Shown here piece by piece: positions 37,770-49,120 of a DNA stretch of 64,000 bases. Position numbers and translations under genes: made by a program. A model generated the notes under the pieces. That model ran no database searches, was not told the origin of the DNA, and saw nothing but the letters and a program-made list of their open reading frames with translations. Position 1 is the first letter of the stretch, and every line of letters begins with the position of its first letter. Source of the stretch: Imbricaverruca yamaguchii (Eukaryota > Arthropoda > Thecostraca > Neoverrucidae); contig JAOTOL010001634.1 of the NCBI GenBank assembly GCA_034440575.1, positions 2,477,501 to 2,541,500 of the forward strand. The letters run 5' to 3'.

Positions 37770-38360
37770 CTAGCGGCGCAGCGGCACCCGACGCTTGAAG
37801 AATTGCATCTCGGCGAGGTACTCTGCGGGCAAATAGTCTGTGGGGTCGATGAACCCGTCCCGCGACCCACCAGGTGGCGGATGCTCCTGTTGCCTGGCGA
37901 CGGCGGCGGCTGGGAGGGGCTCATCACGAGGCGGTGCCTCATCTTCTGGCGCGAGGGCGGCCCGTGCCGCGAGCATCTCCGCCTCCGGTGACGGCACCAT
38001 CACGTACATAGGCGGCATCGGGCGCCGCTCGGGCAGCGGCACCTCCACGCGCGCGCACAGCATCCACCAGCCGTGGTAGGCGACGTACACCCACAGCCCC
38101 AGCATCACGATGGGCCAGCCGAAGAAGAAGAGCACCGCGGAGCACAGCAACTGGTACGGCCACGTGAGCGCGTCGACCGCGCTGCGCCAGACTGCCACAG
38201 TCGCCTGGGCGAACGGCAGGAAGAAGAGCACCAGCCGCACCAGCAGCACGTGCAGCACGTGCAGGGACGAGGTGGCCGCGACTGTCTCGGGCAGCAGGCG
38301 CGCCAGCTGCCGCAGCAGGGCGCCCACCCGCTGGTCGACGACGCGTGCCGCGTCATCCAT
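37770..38360 (-). CDS. Predicted two-helix membrane protein, unknown
   Basis: A 196-codon single-exon ORF, very CpG-rich. The start ATG at 38360 has a good context (G at -3 and +4). Residues about 33-56 (SLHVLHVLLVRLVLFFLPFA) and 65-97 (LLCSAVLFFFGWPIVMLGLW) are hydrophobic enough to span a membrane. Between them lies a short WRSAVDALTW loop, and an aromatic end (YHGWWMLC) follows. The remaining 95 residues are Pro/Glu/Arg-rich and polar, ending in a conserved-looking DPTDYLPAEYLAEMQFFKRR. The protein-like mix, balanced codons and two clean helices argue for a real gene; I do not recognise the family. Four CGACCTCACG decamers (about 38370-38408) lie in the presumed 5' leader. A 5' non-coding or coding exon upstream cannot be excluded. 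Confidence 0.6.
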   Translation of the reverse strand: MDDAARVVDQRVGALLRQLARLLPETVAATSSLHVLHVLLVRLVLFFLPFAQATVAVWRSAVDALTWPYQLLCSAVLFFFGWPIVMLGLWVYVAYHGWWMLCARVEVPLPERRPMPPMYVMVPSPEAEMLAARAALAPEDEAPPRDEPLPAAAVARQQEHPPPGGSRDGFIDPTDYLPAEYLAEMQFFKRRVPLRR

Positions 38361-39540
38361 GACGGCTGACCGGCGACCTCACGCGACCTCACGCGACCTC
38401 ACGCGACCGCACGCCACCCGCGGCGCTTCACCGACCCCACCGCACTGGTCCCTTCACGGCACCACCGTCCGAGACCCTGAACCACAGCAGCTGGCGTACT
38501 GCCAGCTGACACGTACTGCCCGGCGTACAGGGCGTGACGGCCGGTCCAACCGTCGGCCGGCTATGGGTCAGTCGGCACGCCACCCGCCGCCTCGTGGCGC
38601 GCGGATCTCTGAGGCCCGACCAACCGGCGCAGATAGTGTTACCGTCCTGTAAACGCGAGGCGCGGCTCAAAGGTCGCCCGAGGCAGGGCGAGCAGCCGCA
38701 CCGCGCCGCTGTTTACCGTGGGCGTGACGTCGGCTGAGAGGGGAGTGGCGACTGGTGCAGCAGCACTGGGCCGCGGGTGGTCGCAGACCGTGCAGCCGGC
38801 GGGCCAATGCGCGCCCATTCTGATCACGTGTGTGCGAGGTGTTCTGTCGCACACCGAAGGAAATCCTGCTTCAGCCAGTTGTTCTGCGCTCAACTTCTTC
38901 GCCAACGACCATCAAATGGTGATCGAGATGGCGACGCAAAATTGGCATCACCACACGGTGGCAAGCTGGCAAAATTCACCCACACACACACACACGCAAA
39001 ATTATCTACATCGCGGGGGACACCGTCCAGATCTCTTTCAACGGTCATAGATATTCTGGCGACCTTGCAGTTTGCGGTCTAGGCGTTCGGCCAAGCTATG
39101 CAAAAGGTGCTGATGGAGGAGGTGGCGAGATAGAACGCGGGCCATATTAATAATATGGATACCGGACAAGGGCAGCGAAGAGTGCACGTTATCTTGCTAC
39201 GCAAAATGAGACACCACATACATTGAAAACCGTAAGCAGCCCATTACAGTGCATATCTTGCAATGCTTATGCAATTATGTCGGATCGATACGAAATGGGA
39301 CCCAGCATGTGTAAAATACAAATGGCTTTGGTACTGGTCGGCTGCCAGGCGGCCCTGCAGAGCACAGGGAATAGGTGAGGTGAAAGCGGGAGCGACGTTC
39401 GAAACATTGGGTACTTGTATGCACGTATTACACGCACTTCACCAGTCTGACCTCCAGTCTGGTGCTGAAAAGCCGCTGAAATGAAATTTGCTGGCGAATG
39501 TTCGGTTGGAATTGCTATAAAATTGAATCAACGTGTTACA

Positions 39541-39542
<2 letters not shown>
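38361..39542. other. CpG-rich flank, then non-genic DNA
   Basis: 38361-38860 is CpG-rich and could hold the promoter of the membrane-protein ORF; no TATA box is seen. A short (CA)n lies at 38980-38996. The rest has no supported feature. Confidence 0.35.
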
Positions 39543-39611
<69 letters not shown>

Positions 39612-39615
39612 GAAT

Positions 39616-39709
<94 letters not shown>
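39543..39709. repeat. (TA)n microsatellite in two blocks
   Basis: Pure TA runs at about 39543-39607 and 39620-39709, separated by CATGAATACACA. The Ile/Tyr frames are artefacts. Confidence 0.97.
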
Positions 39710-39711
<2 letters not shown>

Positions 39712-39802
39712 GAGTGATAGTTAAGTACGTGGGAATATAACGGGCACTCTGCCCTGGCGTGGCTAATGCGACACCTGCAATGAAGGCATGAATATTACTT
39801 CC

Positions 39803-40829
39803 TTAACACTCGCACGTCCGAAGGTCCGCGCCAACTTCGCATGTCCGGGGGGCAGATGTCTGCCCCACTATGATCTCTAGAACTATGCTAGCTAGCGACA
39901 AACGGAAAACGGCGTTGGATAGCTGGTGACGGGCTCTATCGAAAGTTTTTCGGTCATTTTTCGCTCAGGTCAACAGTCAGATAACTGGGTCATCATAGGT
40001 CAAATTCGACCAGATCAGGTGGGACTCAGATATTGACACATATCTCAGGATCTGTAACAGATGGAAAGAAACGGCGAACGTTTTTCGACAGTCCTTGAAA
40101 TGCGCTACCGACAATAGGCGGTGTAATTTAAGGTCAGGCCAACGGAAACTCAGGTCAAGGCCATGAAGTCATGACCTCAAGGAGATAATGAAGTCGTCTA
40201 AGGAGGTCATGTAATACATCAATCGATAAGTCATGGCGATACAAGCACAATGACGGTAATTTCAGCCTTCTAGCTCAATACAGTGCGATATAATGCGCAT
40301 AAATGTGCAGTGATCTCAGGTGACCTCAGAGACCTTGGTGAGGTCACTGAGCAAAAATGTCAGCGGTAACATTGAGCATAGCTTCCATCTACATGCCATA
40401 ACCGTTGTGAGATCATTCCGAGCGCAAATATGTAACCAGGAAACATTTGTATATTTTACCATTGCCCTACATATAATGGGGAGGCCATGGCAGCGACCTG
40501 ACCTAAGGTCAATGCTACGAAAAAAACGATATACATATTATGGTCCTTGATGAGATCATGACATGCTATAAGTTTGAAATGAATCGCCCAATTATTGTGG
40601 AAGTTATGCCACCTAGAACTCCGAGTGTAGTTGGGTCACTTCACCTGACCTGGTGTCCTGACCTGAGATGACCTAGGATTAAAATTTTAGGAGGATATGC
40701 GGAAAAGACCAATGAACAGCTATGCGAGGTTTGGCCTTGCTAACCCGATTAGTTTGGCGTCAAATTAGGACAAACCGGAGGGGTGGCAGATACCTGCCCT
40801 CCCCCCCCCACCGGACGTGCGCGGGTTAA
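39803..40829 (+). mobile_element. TTAA-flanked MITE, copy B
   Basis: Second copy of the element at 32762-33763, in the same orientation, 1019 bp between TTAA (39803-39806) and TTAA (40826-40829). The ends are CACTCGCACGTCC and GGACGTGCGCGGG. Twelve exact AGGTCA/TGACCT hexamers occur inside, several at positions shared with copy A. The subterminal hairpin here is GGGGCAGA/TCTGCCCC (39849-39866). No coding capacity. Confidence 0.87.
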
Positions 40830-41254
40830 GTACAAATACGATAGTTCATTTACCTAGACACAATTATTCCATTCTGTTATCCACCAGGTTCACACATAGT
40901 TCAATAGGGCGGGTGTCCGTGAGGGTGAAACCCACATTGTTGTGCATTTTCAACAAAGTCATACATTCCCAAAATGAGTCGTGAATACCAGTGTGGAAAA
41001 TATGTCAAGATTTGTGGACGTTGGAAGGCCTAGCAACATGCCTGGCCAGCTAGCTATGCCCACCACACTGCAATCCTGCAATCCATGAAATCCTGCAATC
41101 CTGTATATGGATCCTGCAAACTATTTTCATCTTTTTATGGCACCGACGCCACCACAGCCCATGGCGAAGCAACTGGCACGGCTAGAGCGGTCGCCATCAC
41201 AAGTACCACTGGGCTGATACGTGTGATGACCATGGAAAAACACTAGTGATGTTT

Positions 41255-41395
41255 CGCCATCACTGAAGCGGCTGTAGTTGCTGAAGCAGCTGTGGCCGCT
41301 TAGGCGGTCGTCACCGCCAAGACAACTGTGGCCAATGGAGCGGCCGTGGCCGTAGGGGCGGCTGCCACCGCTGAGGCGACTGTGGTTGACGTTCC
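41255..41395. repeat. Degenerate GCGGCTGTGG-type repeat
   Basis: Successive words such as AAGCGGCTGTAGTTGCTG, AAGCAGCTGTGGCCGCTT and GAGCGGCCGTGGCCGTAG suggest a decayed short-period tandem array. The minus-strand frame across it (Gly/Ser/His-rich) is probably a repeat translation. Confidence 0.45.
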
Positions 41396-41439
41396 CAGTT
41401 CTCGGCAGCATTTATGGCTCTTAAGAATAGCTCATCTTT

Positions 41440-42790
41440 GAGGCTGGTCAGCAGTGGTTCCCGCACCTATCACCAGTTTTCAAGGACTCTGTTAGCTCTC
41501 AGGGAGCCCAATTCATCAGGTGTTCAACCAAAATTAAATAATATTCCAGTTCAGTACTCGTTGGCTCTCAGGGTACCTATGCATCCGTCAAGAGCCTTCC
41601 CCAACTCTCGTGAGCTATTCTCAGTCATCAACAAGCTCGTCAAGCCTTCAGGGTAATTCGGCAGCTCCGAGACAGGCCTCATAATTTCGTTGGCTCTCGA
41701 ACATCTCCTAAAGTCTTAGGTCGCTATGCTTATCAGTGAGTGTTCCTCCCAAACGTCAGGAGCATCGCAGTCCGATCCGCTCTAGCTCTGGGGGGACCTC
41801 CTCAGAGCTCAACAGCTTTTCTGGCTAGCAAGGACATTCTAGCTCTGCAACTGGCTATCAGTATTCCGTGCGACCATCGTCAACCCTTAAGGACCCATTG
41901 TGTATCTCAGGGTGCCATATTCTTCCCATAGGGATCCCTTCCAAGCCTCTTGGGAATCCAGGTTCAGTCTTCTTTAGTATTCAGTGACAATTTTCAATCT
42001 TCAGGGATCCTCTCCAGCTGTTAGGGGCCCTTCACAGTGCTTGACAGTCTTCATACCTTCAAATGCTTTCTAGCTCTGACGCCGGCCCTCAGTATTCTTT
42101 ACATCCATCGTTAGCCTTAAAGATTCTCCTTAGCTCTCAAGGGCTTTCAATGGCCCTCTCAAGGTGGCTTTCAATCGCCCTCTCAAGCTGCCAGGCTTCC
42201 GGCAGTTTTCTAGGCCCTGATGGCACTTTGACCCCGACTCGTATTATAGGGCTCCAGAGTGAGTTTTCAGGGAATTTGACGACATGCTGAGGCTCCAGGT
42301 GATTGTTTGGGATCCCAATGCTTTCTGAGAGCCCGGCATGGTTGTCCGGGCTCTGGCACATGTTTTCAAGGCTCCACTTTACTCATTTTTGGCCCAAAAC
42401 TCGATTTTTTTTTACTGAGCGGTGAGAGTTTTCAAAGTTCCGCCAGGTATATCCTGAGCCTCCAACACGATTTTGTCATGGCCCGGCGGGAATTCTGGGA
42501 CCCGGTGTGATTTGTGTAAGCCTTGGTACGATTGTCTAGCCCTTGCTGGAGTTTTCAAGACCCCGCTGTATTTTTACGGTCCCAACCCGAATTTTGTAGG
42601 GCCCAGACGTTTTTTTTGCACCAGCACGATTGTTCCTATGGACCCCGCACGATTTTTTGGACAACACACGAATTTTTGGAGTCTCGATGCATTTATTCAG
42701 AGGCGCGACGAGAATCTTTTGATGTCCGAGGGATTTTTTGGAGAGTCAGCGCGATTTTTGGAGGACCAGCGTGAATCTTGAGGAAACGCC
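41440..42790. repeat. Ancient degenerate tandem array (about 30-60 bp)
   Basis: Left half: recurring GGCTCTCAGGG, TTAGCTCTCA and CAAGCCTTCAGGG words at irregular 50-60-base steps. Right half (42230-42790): recurring GCACGATTTTTTGGA, GTTTTCAAGGCTCC and GGACCCCGCACGATTTT words at about 30-35-base steps. The units are too diverged to set an exact period. This looks like an old satellite. Confidence 0.5.
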
Positions 42791-44429
42791 ACCTATCTGG
42801 GGGGACGGGAGATTTCAACCCTTCCCACTGGTCGCACTTTCGGTTGGTCACTGGTCTGAGGTCTGTTAATTACCCGACGTGTTTGACATTGTAATGCTCG
42901 GTTGTCGTACATTGAGCATTGCTTGCCGTTGAGAATCTTGAAATATGTAAGTTCATGTACATCCGCTTTCAAACCTTCGTTGCTGTGAGTACTTCGTAGT
43001 AGTCAGACACACAATATATCGACCGTAATTATATTTTTCATATGCGCGCTTTGGCTCTGAAAATGTCCCATCCCTTGGAAGATGACTGTGCAATCAAGTC
43101 GTCCTACGGTGAATATGCCAAGATGATCTAGTTGCCATGAGTCCTACATTGGATATATTTGCGACTTATTCGTATGTCACCTAGTCCAAAATCCCTCATG
43201 GTGAAGTGAAATTCCCTCATTAATCCGTGATATACGGGAACCCAACGTCCAACCAACAGTTTTCAGCTTCCATGTTATACCAGACTTTCAGCACCCGCAA
43301 GAGTCGTTCGTGTTGTATGATGTATGCACACACATGTTCATCACTCTGTACACTTTTGACATGGTGATTTTCCTTCCTCGGGGGTGGTTTGAGACTACCA
43401 TACCCAATAAAAGCAGTTTGTCTCGTGGCAATCTCACGAAGTTTGGTGTTTCATCACTTCTGCATCCTGTTTTGTTCTTCAAAGTTCCGCCCATGGGTCG
43501 CATCACCTTTCCTCGTCAAATAGTTGAGCCGTTTAGTACCGTACCAGTTGCATGCCTTCCATATAAGATGGACACAGCGGTTTTCCCGTGAAAGCCTCTT
43601 AGCTTTTATGCTCATGATGATCAGTGACCGAGTACTACCCGTGGGTCAATTTTTCAATGAAGTCAAGGAGTCCGACCACAATGACCACGACATTTAACCT
43701 TGAGTATCCCAGCTGTTTATGAAGGCCCCTCTTAGCTTTTATACTTATGATGATCAGTGCGTCGAGTTCTACCCGTGTGCATATTTGGAAAGAAATTGGA
43801 AGAGTTCGCCCTTCCGGCCAATATCAATCTGAATATCAATGTGAATCTATTGTAACCTTGAGTGACATGAATTTCAGGATGTTTGACTGTTTGTAAACAA
43901 AGCGAATCTCCTGGATGATTTGGTTGGTCCCCTTATTTGCTTGGTGCGATCAATGCATGGCTCGGTTCCAGGGTTGTTTCGGCCATGATCCTTTTTCATT
44001 AGTGATATTATTTTAGTTTCCGTGCCAGGTAGCTTACAGGCAGCAACAAATATTAAAATCCAGAAATGTGGGTTCAAGACAAAAACGGCGCATCAACTGT
44101 TGTGGGACAAATTTGTTAAGTTGTATGCTTTGAGATGAACCACATTTTGGAAAGCATTTTAAACCTAGTTTAAACCTAAGGCATTTATTAATGTTATTAG
44201 GATGATGTGACCAGTCATTTTTTGGCTGCAAATGCTTACTTTTCAGTTGGAAACCAACTAGTGGGCCTGTCTGCCACACCCTCCAACTGTTGTCATAACT
44301 TCTAGCTCTTCAAATGTAGAAGAGATTATTGACCCAACATCCATATGATAGGTGAGTGTCTCATAGATAAGTACAATATTTGCCATTACTGCAATTTGTG
44401 GGTGTGTATATTGATGTTTTCCCCTTTCC
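42791..44429. other. No gene; imperfect 137-bp duplication
   Basis: No supported gene. A segment containing CTCTTAGCTTTTAT and ATGATGATCAGTG occurs at about 43593 and again at about 43729 with some divergence. Confidence 0.45.
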
Positions 44430-44439
44430 CCAGTTTTAC

Positions 44440-44960
44440 AGGAAGGGGCTTCTGAAACTAGGTCATGGTTAAAATACTGCTTTCACATTAGGTGTGAGAT
44501 GTCTAAAGGAGCACAGTTGGATGTAGAAGTTTCCCATGGAATTATTGTTCTTTAAAATAATTTTGATGTCTTTCAGACCAACTTTGAGCCAGTGGTGTAG
44601 TTACTTATGACTGTAACTGTATTATTTGTTTTGAGATGCACAACATCAGAGCAATATTTGGGATAGTGAGAATAATGATCATACTATAAACTTCCATTTT
44701 ATCTCATCACATTATAGGTAATCCCTTGAACTGAAATTGCATTGCAAAATGTTTGTGAATCACCATTCCTTGTCAAGAGCATGTACTTGTTGCTTATAAA
44801 TGAAATACTCTTAGAAAGGAGACACAAAGACTTCATAAGCATGCATCAAGGAGGGGGTGTCAATACTTTTTGGAGAAGGATGTAGGTTGAGTGTTCAGAA
44901 AGTGGTATTTTCCACATATTTCACAACTAATTTATCATTAACTAGCTAGTTAGGAACAGC
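44440..44960 (-). repeat. Dispersed repeat, copy 1 (AT-rich block)
   Basis: The reverse complement matches 63230-63740 over several hundred bases. Shared words include CCACTTTCTGAACACTCAA, ACATCCTTCTCC, CTTTCTAA.AGTA, GGCTCAAA, GTCTGAAAGACAT and TGTGCTCCTTT.GACATCTCA. A third, more diverged partial match lies at about 61915-61975. No ORF or ends are recognisable. Confidence 0.75.
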
Positions 44961-45629
44961 CATCTTGATAAATTACACAAATTGATAAATCAGATAAATT
45001 AAATCACCCAACCTAGCTTAACCTAGGTTAAGATTATATAGCATAATATATAAAAATATATCATAGCATAACATGATCTAACCTAACCCAACCAAACATA
45101 GCTGGAAAGCAAGAATCATCTGAAGCAAACTTATTTGCCATAACATGAAATCTACGTGAACATTGTTAGTGATGTCATTACTGTCAGCATTGCAAGGAAT
45201 ATTCCTTGTCTGAAATAAATATGGAATTAAGCCAAAAAGATATGGCTTTTGATGTCAGAGTATTGAATCAAGTGCATGAAGTGTTGAATTTCTTGTTATC
45301 TCATCTACAACACACCAGGCATGGATTATTATATGTAATGGACTATGTTTGTAGAACAAAGATTATGATCATGCATTATTTTGCCAACTGAAAAGTAGCC
45401 ATTTGCTGAGAAAATGATATGTTATATAAACCTTTTTCATCTTAGAATACACTGCGTTAAAAATCAAAGAATCAATTTTTACCTTTATCTCTAGAAGGTG
45501 GGCCAAGAAAATACTTGGCTCACCTCTCTGTAAATGTCCAGCACACTTTCCAGGGTTTTCAGCACATCTCTTGACTGGGCATCTGTTGTATCCTTTTCTG
45601 ATTTCATGTATTCTCCACCATCTGGGATG
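44961..45629. other. AT-rich, no gene
   Basis: AT-rich DNA with AACCTAACC-like words at about 45010-45100. No supported gene. Confidence 0.45.
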
Positions 45630-48467
45630 GGTTGTGAACCTTTGCCAAATTATCTTTGATGGTGGCTGCTACATGTGCCTGGAATATAACTATGTTATGG
45701 TCACTTCTTCTCAGAGTTTCTCCTACAGTCAAGTCTTGAACAAAGTCACTTAAATCTGAGAAGACAAGGTCCAAGAATGAGCCCTGCCTAGTTGGTTCCA
45801 TTAAAAACTGGTGGTGTAACTGTCTACTGATTTCCTTGCAAATAACCTTATTGAGCTCCAGTTGCTAAGAATGTAGCAGGGTTCCTGATTAGTACAAAGC
45901 TCCTATACTCAGTTTATTGCTGTTGCCTTTTCCCACAGTGACATCATGCCAAATGGACTCCACTGACACATTCTTACCCCATCTGCTACTTTTTGAGAAC
46001 TGAATATGCTATTCACATGGAGCATTATACCACCCCCTTTCACTGCTGCTGGGCCCCTATTGCACAAGAACATATTGAATCCCTGGATCTCATAGTCCTG
46101 CAAGTTATCTCCAAAATACCCCTCACTGACCCATGCCTCTGTAATGCAAACAAAATGTGGTTCCTCCTCAGCAACATAACACTTGAACTCATCGAATTTG
46201 GATCAGATACTCTGAGCATTAAACATCAGACACTTAGCATATGCTCCATATCCACCTTTGGCTTTTTCATGCTGAGGAGTTCTTTTATCACTGGATGAGC
46301 TACCACTTGGCTGCCTTGAACTACTGCTATCACTATTTGCTGACTGGGGCTCTATTGCCTTGGCTGTCACTATTTGCATATCCCTTAGATGGCAATGCCA
46401 CTTCATCTCTCCACATCACATTGCCTAGTTTCCCTGAATGACATGCTCATATACTTTGCATAACACATGCATTCCCTTCTCAGAAAAGTGCAGGCCATCC
46501 ATATGCTAGAGGTTCCATGAGCCATAAAACCTGCACCACTTGTCAACAAAGGTCAAACCTAACTTATGGCAGAGCTTACATACCCTGGCATTGGCTGCCA
46601 GTGCCCTAGAGCTCCACTCATGGGAGACTCCAGTCCTAGGCAAAATATCAGTCACAATGACTTTGCTCTTGTTATGATTCATGGTGGCCAGAAGGCCCCT
46701 GTAGTCCTGCAGCAGTTTACCACTCCTAGCAGGACCTATGTTATTCACCCCTGCCTGGAATACAACTGCACTAAACTGGGGATCACTGGCAGCCTGTGCC
46801 ATCACTGACACCAGGTCTTTGACCTTGGCATCAGGCCTGGTGATGCACCTCCTACCCCTCCTACCTTTACAGAATACCCTATCTAAATGCCACACACAGG
46901 AGTCCCCTACAACCAGCACTGTATCCTTACTACTACTACTATCCTGGGGGCAGTCCTCCAATGCCTGGAACCTATTTGATGCTAATATGCCTGCTTGCTG
47001 AGCTGTTCAACTAGGCTTCCTCCTGCTCCTACCACCTGCCACCTGCCACTAGCTGACCCTTTGCTTAGGCTTGTGCCTCCAAATCCTCCACACCTGACCT
47101 CATGTCACTGCCCCTCCTGTAACCTACCAGAATTAGCCATCCTCCATTCACTAGTAACACTCTTCTCTACAGATATCCCAACCACCTCCACAGCAGGGGA
47201 AGCCTCAGTTACCTGGTAGCCTGTGACCAACTGGGCATAGGTTGTCCCTGCTGCAGACTGACTGTTACCTGTTGCCTTTCCTGCCTGCCCTGTGCAATGA
47301 GGGCAGCCTTGAGCCTGGGAAGCTCTGCCTTAAGGATCCTAAACTCCTCTAATGCCTGCATCCTGGTAGAAACCACCCTGCAGGCTGCATCTTTTTCCTA
47401 TGTTTAGATTTAAATCAGCTTGTTAAACAACTGACAAAAATTAAATAAACAGCCAACTATTATTCACTATAAGGGGCTACATCCTATGCTGCCATATAAT
47501 GATCTGAATACCTCAAGAATACTAACACACTAGGCAGAAACTATTAAACAATGGTCTTTTACATTCAACAGTCCAATATAGGGGACAAGAAGCATGTGGG
47601 TAAGTTGCTCATCTCACCATCAAAAGGTTGTGGGTTCGAGTCTAGCCTGTCGCTACTCTTCGCCCGCGACCAATCAGCCTGAGAGATTGGCGATGCTAAA
47701 TGACTAAACGGTCGATGTGTCGTAAAACTAATAACCAACCAATAACCAACTGTCTAAGATAATTGTCTTCCAGACAATGAGACAGCTAGATGAATATCAC
47801 ATTGCTAGACTTAAAATTATAAGTCTCAAGGCTAGAACAAGAAAAATCACAGAAGTCAAACAGCACTTATGAATGCCATGAACTTAGCATTAAAGTCTAT
47901 CTTAAACTTAAACACCAAGAAGCCTATGCACCATAAGACTAATTAAAGTATATTAAGAAACAGTTAGTATTATCTGATGTAACTGATAATATCTACACAC
48001 AGACAAGACAGCAACTGGCTATCTACTAAATATAAAACAGAAACCTAAGCCACAAGGCTGCACCAGCCATCCACATAACATCCACATGGAGGATCTATCA
48101 TTCTAGAAGCTACCTAGTGTAATTTAAGCCAACTATTTTAATGCTAGCTCACTATTTTAATCTTAAACTATATCCTAAGTTTAATCAGTTAAAATTATAA
48201 GGCTAAAGGCTAGAACATGAAAATGCACACCACTCAAACAGCACTTATAGCCTAAAGACAAAATTGTGCTGGGCAACCTCACTAGGTTGATATAGTATGG
48301 TTTGTGTGTAAAAAAACTTATTAGATAAAAACTATGTAAATGTATGCACAGAAGTAATTGCTAAACACCTATCTACAGTTTAGCCCAGTGTACTGCCCTG
48401 TTCTGCAACGACTTATCTGGTAAGTAGGAGCTCCACACCAACGTGCTTCCACCTTGACACCTGACAG
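45630..48467 (-). mobile_element. CR1-like LINE, 3'-truncated (copy 3)
   Basis: Matches copy 2 (9972-14734) from the 5' end through ORF1 and into the endonuclease domain of ORF2, then stops near 45630. The RT and 3' end are absent. ORF1 remains recognisable on the minus strand (VLVVGDSCVWHLDRVFC, QAGVNNIG, about 46510-46930) and so does the ORF2 start (NAQSI, GYGAYAKCLMFN). There are many stops and deletions, including loss of the segment between EISR and the HQF region. A SINE is inserted at 47584-47750. Many CpGs of copy 2 are TG or CA here, so this copy looks older or more heavily methylated. Confidence 0.88.
47584..47750 (+). mobile_element. tRNA-derived SINE nested in LINE copy 3
   Basis: Contains an A-box-like GTGGGTAAGTTGCTC, B-box GGTTCGAGTC (about 47633), the body CGCCCGCGACCAATC, and a tail GTCGTAAAACTAATAACCAA ending in a tandem (CCAATAA). 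It belongs to the same family as 5176-5338. It interrupts the 5' UTR of LINE copy 3, so it inserted after that LINE. No clear target duplication is visible. Confidence 0.78.
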
Positions 48468-49104
48468 CAGACTTACCTATTCATCTTCAGTATTATTGCA
48501 GTTTAAGGTAACCACAAGACAAGTTTATACACATTTTGCCTCTATGAAGCATGCAAAGCAGTTAGGCTTTGTTAAGGTAGGTTAGGTTAGGTTTTTTATT
48601 TGATTTTTTAAGGTAATAAATTGTTTGGAAATTTTCAAGTTGAAGACATTAATTGTTCAGTGCAGATGGCATCACATGTGTGCAGAATTAAAGGGGAATG
48701 AAGCTGAAATGTAATACTATTATGAGAGGGTGTGTTGAATGAGATAGGTTGGGTTCATTATTTATTACATCTGAGAACCATCCGATATAGATAACCACTA
48801 GGCGTGTACAATCAGCCTGAGGTGCAATAATACCACGATTTGAACATGGGTTTTACAAACACCTTTCTTTGAGGACAGATTGCTCACTTCATGAAGAATG
48901 TTAGGAGAAAAACTGTGTAAAATCAAGATAAAATAAGCACATCTGTCTAATTGCATGGAAAAGTTGGGATGCAATGTCATGTAACAAAGGAAAAATATTA
49001 GTTTCTAAAGCATGGTGCCAGGTAAGCCTTTCTACCATATACACTGAAATTGTCTTGCACGACTTTGCCCTTGCCCATAATAATCATGCGTTTTTTCTTC
49101 TTCA
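48468..49104. other. Upstream of the Ly6 gene
   Basis: AT-rich. GGTTAGGTTAGGTT at about 48585-48598 holds two to three TTAGG units, seen in arthropod DNA but too short to mean a telomere. A strong splice acceptor (TTTTTTCTTCTTCAG, ending at 49104) suggests that an untranslated first exon of the Ly6 gene lies upstream. Confidence 0.5.
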
Positions 49105-49120
49105 GGGAAATGTATTAGCG

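Noticed and set aside
38073..38652. Plus-strand frames opposite the membrane-protein ORF
   Set aside because: Shadows in CpG-rich DNA; only the minus frame gives membrane helices and a normal residue mix.
39498..39713. Ile/Tyr-repeat ORFs
   Set aside because: Translations of the (TA)n microsatellite.
48585..48598. Telomere-type TTAGG repeat
   Set aside because: Only two to three units in AT-rich DNA; too short to indicate a telomere or internal telomeric block.
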